Source: Leucaena leucocephala
Taxonomy: Eukaryota > Streptophyta > Magnoliopsida > Fabales > Fabaceae
Direction of reading: 5' to 3'
Length of the DNA: 64,000 bases
Assembly: GCA_037074615.1 (NCBI GenBank)
Contig: CM073546.1
Location: forward strand, 8,983,501-9,047,500
Within the stretch, counting starts at the first letter, position 1; the number at the start of each line of letters is the position of its first letter. A program made the position numbers and the translations under genes. Under the pieces are notes generated by a model. The model searched no databases. It was not told the origin of the DNA and worked only from the letters and a program-made list of their open reading frames with translations. Below, piece after piece: positions 11,786 through 22,442 of the stretch.

Positions 11786-12855
11786 GATTTAATTTATCCT
11801 TATAAATTAAATCTTATAAATATCTCTTATATGAGATATCCTATCAATTTGAATTTCAAATTCAAACGTGATAGAGATAAATTTATCCTAATAAATTAAA
11901 TCTCATATATCTCTTTTATATAATGTATATATACGAATTTATATATATACGAATATAAATATAAATAAATATATACATCCACCCTGGATCATTCATTGAA
12001 TCTGGACATCATAGCTCGTATTGGGCTATTTTGTGTGCGACCCTGTAGGCCCATATGAAGTTGGCAGTAGGCCATTTGCTATACTGGACCACAAGTCACA
12101 AGCGGTCTCTAGCAAAACATAACGACTACCCAAATCATATGAGGATCGTTAAATGATGTAACCTTTTATACAACCATATCATGTCCCTTCTGTCACGCGA
12201 TATTTTGGTCATGGATGAGGCATGGATAATGTCATCCTCCTATTTCCGACCGTTACTTTCTCGATCCCTGAGTAGTCTTACTATAGAAATGGAACTACCT
12301 TTCCATTATAGTATGGCCATACATTTCTCAGACTCACTCATCGAGGGGCCCAGTAATATATCTCTACGAATGTGAGGAACAAATTCCATCTTGACCATTC
12401 ACATTCCTCCGCATGAAAAACCACTAAGCCCAAACATAGTCTTTATGATCACTCGGTCAAAAGTGACTTTTGACTAGGTTAAAGCTGAGCGTTTATCATG
12501 TAGGAATCTATGATAATCTCAGGTCATAGGGCATAGTGACATGGTTTGTATATGAGAGAAGCTTATGATGTAACCCATGCAGCTCTCTCATAGCGGGTCG
12601 GTCCAACACTATGTACTCTTACATGTGCCTATGACTTTGATTTATATCTCTATACATCTTCAAAGTTATACTGGTCTTATTTCATCTCTGCTCCCGCATA
12701 GATGACCGACCAGGGACATTTAGGATAAGATCATGAATTATCCAAGGATGGTCATCACAGTAAACATGCAAATAATATGATAACACAATTAATAAATTTA
12801 TAAATCAATAATGTTCATAAGACAATGATTGGCCCCTAAGGCACGATTTCTAACA
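11786..12855 (-). repeat. 3' LTR of the copia element, truncated
   Basis: It is collinear with the second half of the full LTR at 18,003-19,893, from GATTTAATTTATCC to the terminal TTTCTAACA. About 0.8 kb, including the end that should read TGTAAGGAATTG on the plus strand, is missing. It has only one unit of the 26-bp AATCTGGACATGTCTTAGATTC-type repeat that occurs two and three times in the other LTR copies. Confidence 0.85.
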
Positions 12856-12864
12856 ACCTCCCAC
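12856..12864 (-). other. Copia polypurine tract
   Basis: On the minus strand GTGGGAGGT lies immediately before the 3' LTR start TGTTAGAAATC. This is the position and composition expected for the primer of plus-strand DNA synthesis. Confidence 0.8.
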
Positions 12865-12929
12865 TTGCACTACGTACAATCATTAATTTGACTAATTCCT
12901 ATTGATCAAACATAACGCTCATACTTTGC

Positions 12930-14617
12930 CTACACAAGCAGCTTTGTTAGAGGATCAGCAACATTATCTTCTTCAGCTACTTTACATATTTTTATGTCAC
13001 CTCTATCGTTGATTTCTCTGATGAGATGAAATCGCCTGAGTATATGCTTGGTCCTTTGATGTGACCTAGGCTCTTTGGCCTGTGCAATGGCACCGCTATT
13101 GTCACAGGGCAAAGTTGTTGGATCTGAGATAGTAGGTATCACCCCTAGTTCCATCATGAACTTCCTGATCCAAATGACTTCCTTAGTTGTATCAGATGCT
13201 GCTATATACTCAGCTTCCATTGCAGAATTTGCTACAATTCCCTGCTTATAGCTCTTCCAGCTTACTGCTCTATTATTGAGGAGGAATATATATCCATACT
13301 ACAATTTTTGGTCGTCCTGGTCAGCTTGGAAACTTGCATCTGTGTAACCAGTTACACAGAGTTCATCATCCAATCCACCATAGACCAAGAATAGGTCCTT
13401 AGTCCTTCGTAAGTACTTAAGTATATTCTTGACAGCAGTCCAATAGCCCTCACCAGGGTCCTATTGATATCTGTTAGTCATACTTAAGGCAAATGAGACA
13501 TCCGGTCGAGTACATAACATGGTGTACATGATAGATCCTATGGTCGTGGCATATGGAACTTTACTCATGCGACCTCGCTGATCAGATGTACTAGGACACA
13601 GATCTTTTTTGAGGTGACTACCATGAGACATGGGTATGAAACCCCTCTTTGATTCGTGCATACTGAACTTATGCAGTATTTTGTCTATGTATATACTCTG
13701 ACTGAGTCCTAGAAGTCTTTTAAATCTATCTCTATAGATCCTAATTCCTAGGATGTAGGTGGCTTCACCCATGTCTTTTATCGAGAAAGACTTTCCTAAC
13801 CAAGACTTGACAATCTGCAAGGTAGGAATGCATTCCCAATAAGTAAGATGTCATCGACATAGAGTACCAAAAATACAATTGTGCTCCCACTAATCTTCTT
13901 GTACACACAAGGTTCATCAATGTTTTGAAGAAATCCAAACTCTTTGACTACTTCATCAAAACGATGATTCCAACTCCGAGAGGCTTGCTTCAGTCCATAA
14001 ATGGACCTTTGAAGCTTGCACACTTTACCAGAGTCCTCAGAACGCACAAACCCTTCAGGTTGTGTCATGTACACGTCCTCCAGGAGCTTTCCATTAAGGA
14101 AGGCTATCTTGACGTCCATCTGCCATATTTCATAGTCATAATATGCTACTATGGCAAAGAGAATTCTAATTGATTTGGCCATTGCAACTGGGGAAAAGGT
14201 CTCATCATAGTCCACACCATGAGATTGAGTAAATCCTTTTGCAACCAGTCGTGCCTTGAAGACATTTACATTACCATCCATGTCAGTTTTCTCCTTAAAA
14301 ACCCACTTGCACCCGATAGTTTTTACACCTTCAGGCGAGTCGACTAAGGTCCAAACCTTATTGTCATACATGGATTGCATCTCAGACTTCATGGCATTAA
14401 GCCATTTTTCAGAGTTTGGTCCCACTATAGCTTCTCGATAGGTAGTCGGCTCATTACGCTCAATGAGCAACACATCACGACTATCAGAAATCAGAAATCC
14501 ATATCTCTGAGGCTGAAGTCGTGTCCTATTAGATTTCTGTGGACCTTGCGTGACTTGAGGAGTCTCAACAACTTGTTGTGAGTCTTCTCTATTTTCCATC
14601 TGCAGTTCTATGGTGTC
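12930..14617 (-). pseudogene. Copia reverse transcriptase and RNase H, broken
   Basis: From 14,599 the minus strand reads a copia RT. It starts with an acidic linker and NEPTTYREAIVGPNSEKW, continues through WVFKEKTD and KARLVAKGFTQSHGVDY, and reaches QMDVKIAFLNG, the first catalytic Asp. The YVDD active site is intact at 13,848-13,861. A frameshift follows just after YVDDILLIGN (about 13,820-13,845). The connection and RNase H then continue in another frame: GYTDASF, MEAEYIAAS, DNSGAIAQAKEP and KHILRRFHLIREI, ending at 12,930. Stops interrupt it at 13,461-13,463 and 13,299-13,301. Known role: copying element RNA to DNA and removing the RNA strand inside virus-like particles. It is part of one gag-pol frame in an intact relative. 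Confidence 0.9.
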
Positions 14618-15850
14618 TTATGGCTCTCGAACTTCTTCGAGGTTTACCTTACTCCCACTGGTTCTTTTAGAGATAAATTCTCGTTCGAGAAACATACCAT
14701 TTCTGACAACAAACACTTTATTATTAGCAAGGTTGTAGACGTAATATCCCTTGGTTTCCTTAGGATATCCCATAAAAGGGCACCTTGAGGATTTGGACAC
14801 TAATTTGTCTGAGGCTTGTTGCTTAACATAGACCTCGCATCCCCAAATCTTGAGGAAAGACAAACTAGGTGTCCTCCTAGTCCATATCTCATACGGAGTC
14901 TTTTCAATTGCCTTAGATGGAACACGATTGAGTGTGAACGCAGCTGTCTCTAGGGCATGTCCCCAAAAAGAGGGCAGAAGATCTGTTTGACTCATCATGG
15001 ATCGAACCATATCTAATAGTGTTCGATTCCTCCGTTCAAAAATGCCATTCCATTGTGGTGTCACTGGAGAAGTCAATTGTGAGACTATCCCACAACTCCT
15101 AAGATGATCTATGAACTCTTGGCTCAAATATTCACCACCCTGATCAGATCGAAGGGCTTTAATTATTTTGCCAAGCTGGTTTTGTACTTTATTTTGAAAT
15201 ATTTTGAATTTTTCAAAAGATTCAGATTTATGTTTCATCAAATAGATATACCTATATCTGCTAAAATCATCTATGAATGTTATGAAGTACTAATAACCTC
15301 TTCTGGCATTTGTATTCATCGGTCCACACATATCTGTATGTATGAGGCCCAATAAATTAGTGGCCCTCTCACTGTGCCCAGTGAAAGGTGACTTTATCAT
15401 CTTTCCTAACAAGCAAGACTCGTAAGTGTCATATGATTCAAAATCAAATGAGTTTAGAAATCCATCTTGATGGAGTTTGGAAATATGTTTCTCATTTATG
15501 TGGCTAACACGACAGTGCCAGAGGTATGTGGGATTCAAATTGTTTGGTTTGACCCTTTTGGCGGTTATGTTATAGATAATTTCATGATTGGATTGTTCCA
15601 AATTTAATATGTAATGATCAACATGCAAATCACCATGAGCATAGAAAACATTATTACGATAAATAGAACATCTATTATTCCCAGCAATGGAAGTGAAACC
15701 TTCCTTATCCAAATAAGAAAGTGAAACAATATTACTACTTAAAGCAGGAACATAATAGCAATTGTTCAAAACTAACAACAGCCCAGTGGGCAGAACTAAT
15801 TCATAAGTGCCTACAGCTAACGCAGCAACCCTTGCTCTGTTTCCAACTCA
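14618..15850 (-). pseudogene. Copia GAG-pre-integrase and integrase, broken
   Basis: In one frame with the RT N-terminus, but split by TGA at 15,848-15,850, TAG at 15,290-15,292 and TAA at 14,618-14,620. The pre-integrase zinc region reads LWHCRVSHINEKHISKL with the later Cys pair partly changed (CLLGK). The rve core is recognisable by HTDMCGPM (first Asp), RSDQGGEYLSQEF (second Asp) and NGIFERRNRTLLDMVRSMM (Glu), so the DDE triad is conserved in the decayed frame. C-terminal signatures ETAAFTLNRVPSKA, TPYEIWTRRTPS and WGCEVYVK follow. The integrase would insert the cDNA with a 5-bp stagger, which agrees with the CTAGT duplication at the related solo LTR in this window. Confidence 0.9.
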
Positions 15851-16851
15851 TAGGTCAACCTCGCCCTTTTTCAGCTTTCTACTGTCCTTTAGTTCCTGCA
15901 CATTTGTACAAATGTGAGAACCACATGCAGTATCTAATACCCATAAGGTAGAAGTAGAAAGATGAATATCTATAACATAAATACCTGAAACGATAGCCCT
16001 GTTATCCTTCTTGTTCTTTTTCAGATCTTCGAGGTAGAGTTTGCAATTCCTCTTCCAATGACCAGGTTCACTGCAGAAGAAGCAGACTCCTTCCTTCGGA
16101 GGCTTTGCCTTCTTTGGTACAGGCTGGTTTCGGGCTTGCCTGACTCTTTGGTCTTACCTGATGAGCCATGACCCTTCCCCTTGCCTTTGCCTTTATTTTT
16201 CATACCCTTTCCTTTCTGAACCATCAAAACAGTACTGGACTTCTTCTTAAGACTCGGCTCAACAGTTTTAAGCATCCCATGCAGTTCAGAAATAGATTTC
16301 TCCATGTTGTTCATGTTGTAGTTCATGACAAACTGGTCATAACTTTCTGGGAGTGAGTTCAAGATCAAATCCGTAGCTAACTCCTGGCTCATGGGAAATC
16401 CAAGCCTCTCAAGGTGATCAATGTACCCTTTCATCTTTAAGACATGAGTAATGACTGATGCACCTTCAGCCAACTTGCAGGAATGTAAGGCCTTAGTGGT
16501 CTCATACCTCTCTTGCCTTGCCTATTGCTGGAACATTTCTTTGAGATGCACAATCATCTCATAAGCCTCCATGTGTTCTAGATCTCTTCGGATCTCTGAA
16601 ACCATGGTGACTAGCATCAAGTATCCCATATCGACAGAGTCTTCCTTATGCTTCGTGTAAGCATCTCTTTAAGCTCTAGGAGCATTGGCCGCTGGCTCCT
16701 CAGGAATGGGTTGATCTAGGACATGCGCCTTTGTTTCCTGCTTGAGAGCAATTCTCAAGTTCCTAAACCAGTCAAGAAAGTTTGTCCCATTGAGTTTGTC
16801 CTTCTCAAGGACATATCGCAGCGATAATGTAGCAGTATTACTAGTCGTCAT
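15851..16851 (-). pseudogene. Copia gag (UBN2-type) with zinc knuckle and protease, broken
   Basis: It starts MTTSNTATLSLRYVLEKDKL at 16,851, the usual N-terminus of copia gag proteins, followed by NGTNFLDWFRNLRIALKQE. TAA at 16,669-16,671 and TAG at 16,522-16,524 interrupt it in frame. A Lys/Gly-rich stretch leads to a frameshift near 16,130. The CCHC zinc knuckle (C-F-F-C...H...C spacing 2-4-4) lies at 16,041-16,084 in the shifted frame. The protease follows with WVLDTACGSHICTN at about 15,915-15,950, whose catalytic Asp is kept though the usual Gly is Ala. Gag packages RNA into particles and the protease matures the polyprotein. Frame sharing with integrase shows it was one gag-pol gene. 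Confidence 0.85.
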
Positions 16852-17984
16852 GATTCTACAATTAAAATATACAATTTAATTAGCAATCTCCCACTAAATA
16901 AACAACCCTCAATGCAATAGTTAGTGGGCTAAGATCTATATTTGGCTAAAACTTAAGTCCGCATTGGCAAGACGCTTAAATTAAGTTATTTAGGTAGGTA
17001 ACACCTTTACCAATTATATCAAATGTAACTCTTAGATGTTTATGGGATCCTATTATCATATGATCTGTCATGTTTTTAATCTCATCTAATGCCTTGAGAC
17101 CTAAAACTATTTTGTTAATCTCAATTAAGTCAAACAATAATAAACATGTGAGAGTATCATCATTACTCTTGCTTATCTCCCCAAGATAACTCAAAAGCAC
17201 CCACTTTGGTGGAGTCCACAATTGAGCGATCGAGGTTTTGACAAGTGTTCATAAATTGACGGTATTATGACTTAAGATTTATTTAGAGGGCTTAATTTAA
17301 CTATCTGGTTTATAAGAATGCATGTTTCTCAGTTTGTATCTTATACAAGTAATGTGCATGTTTCTAATATAATCATAAGATGCATAATTTAAACGTGATA
17401 CAATATGGCTCACCTATTGTAAGAAGAGGGAAATTACATATAAAAACCTCTTTTAATATTCGAGGGGAGTGAGATGAGAAGAGAAGGTACATTGAGAGTA
17501 TATATAAGAAGGCACGACACGCAGGCCGTATTTAAAAATTACAACACTTGCAATCTAGAGCCATATTGTTCACCATACCCAAGCATTCAAGAATCAACAT
17601 TCAGATTTAATTGAGGGGCAATTAATGTTTCAAAACAAAAACATTCACAAAATAGTATATGTTACGGTTATATTGTGCTACGAACAGGTAGCCACGGCGG
17701 TCCCGCTAGCCGATTAGCGGGTGGGTCTAGGGGCAGCGCTCCGGGAATTTTTTTTTGTTTCATACATAATCACGAATCTGAATTCAGTTTTCTTAGACCC
17801 CATCTATGTTAATTGATCAAATCAAAACGTATCACCACTGATTTCAATTCCCTTTTAGATTCCTTTTATGTCATACATAACACGGATCCCTTATATGTCA
17901 CACATAAAACGCATATTATATGATCGGCTACGACTAACACATATCATATGAATCAACAATCAAGCCTAACTTAAACACAAAACG
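16852..17984 (-). other. Copia untranslated leader
   Basis: About 1.1 kb between the primer site and the gag start. It contains an 81-codon open stretch (16,976-17,221) beginning M-W-T-P-P-K-W-V that I do not recognise as a protein. It is probably packaging and leader sequence. Confidence 0.6.
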
Positions 17985-18001
17985 GCATGGCTCTGATACC
18001 A
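17985..18001 (-). other. Primer-binding site, initiator tRNA-Met
   Basis: The minus strand reads TGGTATCAGAGCCATGC one base after the LTR end CCTTACA. This is the canonical copia primer site complementary to the 3' end of initiator tRNA-Met. Confidence 0.95.
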
Positions 18002-18640
18002 CTGTAAGGAATTGAAAGATACGCAGCGGAAATTAACTTAATATTTTTTCCATTCCTTGCCACGATCTACCGTATGTGTTTAAGTTAAGTGGGAAGAAGC
18101 ATTACCCTCAGTGTTCCTCAACGACTTCCATAGCTTCTGGTCACGACGTTCAAAGCTTCTCTCCACGGCTCGTGCTCCCTTTCCGATCACAAGAAGTCGA
18201 TGACTCAGGTCAGCTTCCTCTACTGGTATCAACACGAACAGCGTTCCAACCACGAATGATGTGCTAGCGTCTCCTGTCCCTCCAGGGCTTTCTCAAGAAT
18301 TCATCCTCTCCGTCTTTATTTCAGCAGTCTCTTATCTGCAAATCTTTTGCAAATTCCCCTTTGTCCTTTCTTTGTTCTATATCTTTCAAAATGTAGCTCC
18401 TAAAATCAGATATATAGGATGCTATGCGTTTTTCTCTACCGAATTGAATTTTTGGAGTTAATCTTATATTAATTCCGAAATTAATACAATATCATATATT
18501 GTATAATTTGATAAGAAACTAATTAAATAAATAATATTTATATTAAATCCATCCCACATATTTAATTCACCTATTTATTTAACTTAAAATAAAGATAAGA
18601 CTGAATTATATTTGATTTATTCTCATAAATCAAATTTGAG

Positions 18641-18900
18641 ATATCATATCAATTTGAATTTTAAATTCAAACGTGATAGAGATTTAATTTATCCTTATAA
18701 ATTAAATCTTATAAATAACTCTTATATGAGATATCATATCAATTTGAATTTCAAATTCAAACGTGATAGCGATTTAATTTATCCTTATAAATTAAATGTT
18801 ATAAATATCTCTTATATAAGATATCCTATCAATTTGAATTTTAAATTCAAACGTGATAAAGATTTCATTTATCCTAATAAATTAAATCTCATATATCTCT
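18641..18900. repeat. 90-bp tandem subrepeats within the LTR
   Basis: ATATCxTATCAATTTGAATT recurs at 18,641, 18,731 and 18,821, giving an exact period of 90. Each unit holds inverted words (TTTAATTTATCC/TATAAATTAAAT and AATTTGAATTTCAAATTCAA) able to form hairpins. The solo LTR shows the same array at 30,208, 30,299 and 30,390 with period 91. Confidence 0.9.
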
Positions 18901-18977
18901 TATATATAATCTATATATACGAATTTATATATATACAAATATAAATATAAATAAATATATACATCCACCCTAGATTA

Positions 18978-19050
18978 TTCATTGAATCTGGACATGTCTT
19001 AGATTCAATGAATCTGAAGATGTCTTAGATTCAATGAATCTGGACATCAT
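18978..19050. repeat. 26-bp units, three copies in this LTR
   Basis: AATCTG starts recur at 18,985, 19,011 and 19,037 within GATTCAATGAATCTGGACAT-type units. The truncated LTR has one unit and the solo LTR has two (30,554 and 30,580). Confidence 0.85.
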
Positions 19051-19893
19051 AGCTTGTGTTGGGCTATTTTGTGTGTGACCCTCTAGGCCCATATGAAGTT
19101 GGCAGTGGGCCATTTGCTATACTGGCCCATAAGTCGCAAGCGATCTCTAGTAAGACATAACGACTACCCAAATCTTATGAGGATCATTAAACGATGTAAC
19201 CTTTTATACAACCATATCATGCCCCTTCTGTCACGCGATATTTTTGTCATGGATGAGGCATGGATAATGTCATCCTCCTATTCTTGACCATTACTTTCTC
19301 AATCCCTGAGTAGTCTGACTATATAAATGGAATTACCTTTCCATTATAGTATGGCCATACATTTCTCAGATTCAATCATTGAGGGCCCCAGTAATATATC
19401 TCTACGAATGTGAGGGACAAATTCCATCTTGACCATTCACATTCCTCCGCATGAAAAACCACTAAGCCCAAACATAGTCTTTATGATCACTCGGTCAAAA
19501 GTGAATTTTGACTAGGTCAAAGCTGAGCGTTTGTCATATAGGAATCCATGATGATCTCAGGTCAATGGGCATAGTGACATGGTTTGTATATGAGAGAAGC
19601 TTATGACGTAACCCATATAGCTCTCTCATAGCGAGTCAGTCCAACACCATGTACTCTTACATGTGCCTATGACTTTGATTTATATCTCTATACGTCTTCA
19701 AAGTCATACTGGTCTTATTTCATCTATGTTCCCGCATAGATGACCGACCAGGGACATTTAGGATAAGATCATGAATTATCCAAGGATGGTCATCACAGTA
19801 AACATGCAAATAATATGATAACACAATTAATAAATTCATAAATCAATAATATTCATAAGACAATAATTGGCCCCTAGGGCATGATTTCCAACA

Positions 19894-21020
19894 AAGATAG
19901 GAGGGGAGATGAGAGATTCCTTGAGTTTGTTAAAAGCATGTATGCAATTCTCATAAAAAAACAAACTCACTATCCTTTTACAAGAGTTTAGATAAAGGAA
20001 AAGCAATTTTGTTAAAATGCTTAATAAATCTCCTCTAGAATCCAACATGACTTAAGAAGGACATAAGTTCTTTCATGTTGGTTGGATATGGCAAGGTTAA
20101 AATTATTTCAATGTTGCTTTATCAACTTCTATTCCTTTTTAGATATTAAGTGTCATAGGACAGTTCCCTGTATAATCATAAAATGACACTTCTTATAATA
20201 CAAAACTAAGTTCATTTTAATGCATCTAGCACGAATTTTATTTAAACTATCTAGACATGTATCAAATGAATCACCGTAAACTATAAAATAACCATAAACA
20301 CATCCATACACTGCTTAAGAAAATTAGAAAATATACTCATCATGCACTACTAGAATGTGGCCAGGGCATTGTATAGCCTTAATAGAATCCACTTGTAAGT
20401 ATATGTCCTAAAAGGACAAGTGAAAGTAGTATTTTCCTGTATTCAGGTGCAATAGGAATCTAGAAATATCCTAAAAAGCCATATAGAAACCAATAATGGG
20501 ATTTCCCTGTTAAATGCTTAAGTATTTGATCAATAAAAGGGATAGAGAAATGATCTTTCCTAGTAGCCTTATTCAAATTCATAAAATTAATGTAAACACG
20601 CTAGGAATTATGTACTCAAGTGGGAATCAATTCCTTATTCTCATTCTTGACAAATGTAATTCCACTTTTCTTTGGGTACTAGACTTACCTATGAACTATC
20701 AGATATTGGATAGATAATACCTAGAGATAGTAGCTTAGTAACTTCCTTTTTCACAACAATCAAAATAAGGGGGTTCAGTCTTCTCTGAGGTTGTCTGGCT
20801 GGTTTACATTCAGAGTTCAAAAGTATCCTTTGAGTACACCAAGATAGACTAATGCCAGGAATGTTAGCCAATGTACAACCTATAGTAGCCTGCTCTTTTT
20901 TAGCACATATCGACCTCATTTCTTGATATGAGGACAAAGAGTTAGAGATAATAATAGGTAATTTTTCATTCAATTCTAAAAATATATATTTCTATTAGCA
21001 AGTAAAGGATTTTAACTCAA
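19894..21020 (-). pseudogene. Gypsy reverse transcriptase, truncated and broken
   Basis: Reading down from 20,973 on the minus strand: NEKLPIIISNSLSSYQE, GISLSWCTQRILLNSECKP, RQPQRRLNPLI and VKKEVTKLLSLGIIYPISDS. Stop-ridden but recognisable KGGITFVKNENELIPT and TRKDHFSIPFIDQ lie at about 20,530-20,650. The last part, HAFNKLKESLISPPIF at about 19,894-19,960, is the start of the RNase H linker and ends at the copia edge. The region where the YMDD-type active site belongs (about 20,250-20,350) is too eroded to read. An intact homologue copies element RNA using a tRNA primer. Confidence 0.8.
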
Positions 21021-21499
21021 GATCAGGTGGTTGAACAATATATGGAATCAATTTGATATCTCAAGAAAGTATGGGGGCTTGCTTGGAATAACTTAAGTAG
21101 CTCGAGAAGCCTCTGTCATCCTTAACTTTGCTAATGATGATGTCTATTTTTTTCATTGCAGTAACCTCTTGATTTCTTCCTCCTCTATTATTTGATAATT
21201 TATTTCCTCTAACTCTTTCATAGTTCATAGTAAGATAGGAACTCCAGAATATGAGCAAGAAGAGAGGAGGAGTATGACTCAATCTCTAGAGATGAGGAAA
21301 ACGATTACGATGATAAGTCAAATGCTTCTTGATTTTAGCTTGCATCTTGTGTGAGGGTGGCATGACCTATAAGAGGCTTTCTTCAGGTTCAATTTCCTGT
21401 ATACCTACAAGATCAGCAAACAAACCTTTATCAAATTTATGGCTCATAAAGAAGAAATCACAAGAGGCAAGGCAACTAGCTATTTCAAAACATGTAGCA

Positions 21500-22442
21500 C
21501 AAGAATCACATAGGTTATAGGAAAAGCAAGAGTCAGTACAAGAGTAATAGGAAGATGCCAAAGCTGAACTAGAAGAGGGTAAAGAAGGATATGTGAGCAT
21601 ACCTTATATCTCAAGCTCTTTTAGAACATCCTCAACTGCTAATTCATTTCCATTCACACCCAAGAGAGAGTAGTCTTCGTATGGGTGCTTCATTGCTTCA
21701 TACATGTCAAATGACTTTTTTGTTCTCCTATTTCCATGGTGATAGTCCCTTCCTTCATGTTGGTGATAGTGCAAGAAGTTCTCAAGAAGGGTCTTCCCAG
21801 GATGATAGTAGACTCATGATGTGATACTTTACTGCACATGCTTAAGACATAAAAATCTGCAAGAAAGATTAGTTCTTTAACCTATACAAGAACATCTTCT
21901 AAAGTTCTATTTGGGTGCCTCAAAGTCCTATCAACTAGTTGTAACACTACAGCTGTGGGTTTAACATAGTTAATGCTGAGTGAAGAAAAAATAGAAGTTG
22001 ATATAACATTGATAGCAACTCCTTGTTTTAATAAGGCCCTATTAATAATTATTTTCACAATAGTGAAAGGAATTGTAAAAGCACCAGGATCTTGGTATTT
22101 AACAAGCAGCCGGGGCTTAAGAATTATATAAACATTATAAGGAATTTGGACAAGTTCATTTGGTTTAAATTTCTTTTTGTTAGTGCAAAGGTCTTTTAAA
22201 AATTTAGCACATCTAATATTACATTTTATCAAATTAAACAAATGAATATTTACTTCCAATTTTGAAAATAAGTTTATCATTTCTTTTTCTTGTTCCTTTT
22301 CAGCAATCTTTTTATTCATCATATAGGAGTGAAGGAAATGAATTTCTTTTATACTTACCTCCTTACCCTTGGATGAGGATGAGTTGTTATTTGCCTTGGA
22401 GCTTTTGGTCTTGTCTTCCTTTAACAGCTTCTTTTCTTTCAA
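21500..22442 (-). pseudogene. Gypsy gag C-terminus and aspartic protease, broken
   Basis: A 186-codon open stretch (21,882-22,442) reads a Lys-rich linker, then QIPYNVY, KYQDPGAFTIPFTI and ALLKQGVAINVIS, followed by SINYVKPTAVVLQLVDRTLRHP and EDVLV. The protease family has CDLGAS at the catalytic loop. Here the corresponding residues are L-K-Q-G-V-A, so the catalytic Asp is gone. Below 21,882 a stretch reading ILGRPFLRTSCTITNMKEG marks the conserved end of the protease domain. The linker between protease and RT (21,030-21,500) is unreadable. Confidence 0.75.

Larger units (their letters stand above)
11786..19893 (-). mobile_element. Ty1/copia LTR retrotransposon, minus strand, nested in a gypsy element
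   Basis: Read on the minus strand the order is 5' LTR (19,893-18,003), a primer site complementary to initiator tRNA-Met, gag with a zinc knuckle, aspartic protease, integrase, reverse transcriptase, RNase H, polypurine tract, then a shortened 3' LTR (12,855-11,786). Protease and integrase preceding RT is the Ty1/copia order. The LTR begins TGTTGGAAATC and ends CCTTACA on the minus strand. The coding region has at least seven stops and two frameshifts, so the copy is inactive. Its right edge abuts reverse transcriptase sequence of an Athila-like gypsy element. The other side of that target is not found left of 11,786, so no target duplication can be read. Confidence 0.9.
18003..19893 (-). repeat. 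5' LTR of the copia element, full length (1,891 bp)
   Basis: Its plus-strand ends are TGTAAGGAATTG and TTTCCAACA, matching the solo LTR at 29,565-31,437 end to end. It contains three roughly 90-bp subrepeats and three 26-bp units. An apparent 110-codon ORF (18,612-18,944) is produced by the 90-bp repeats and is not a gene. Confidence 0.92.

Noticed and set aside
18612..18944. 110-codon plus-strand frame with a repeating 30-residue pattern
   Set aside because: It is created by the 90-bp LTR subrepeats (divisible by three). The solo LTR has period 91, which breaks the frame, so it is not under protein constraint.
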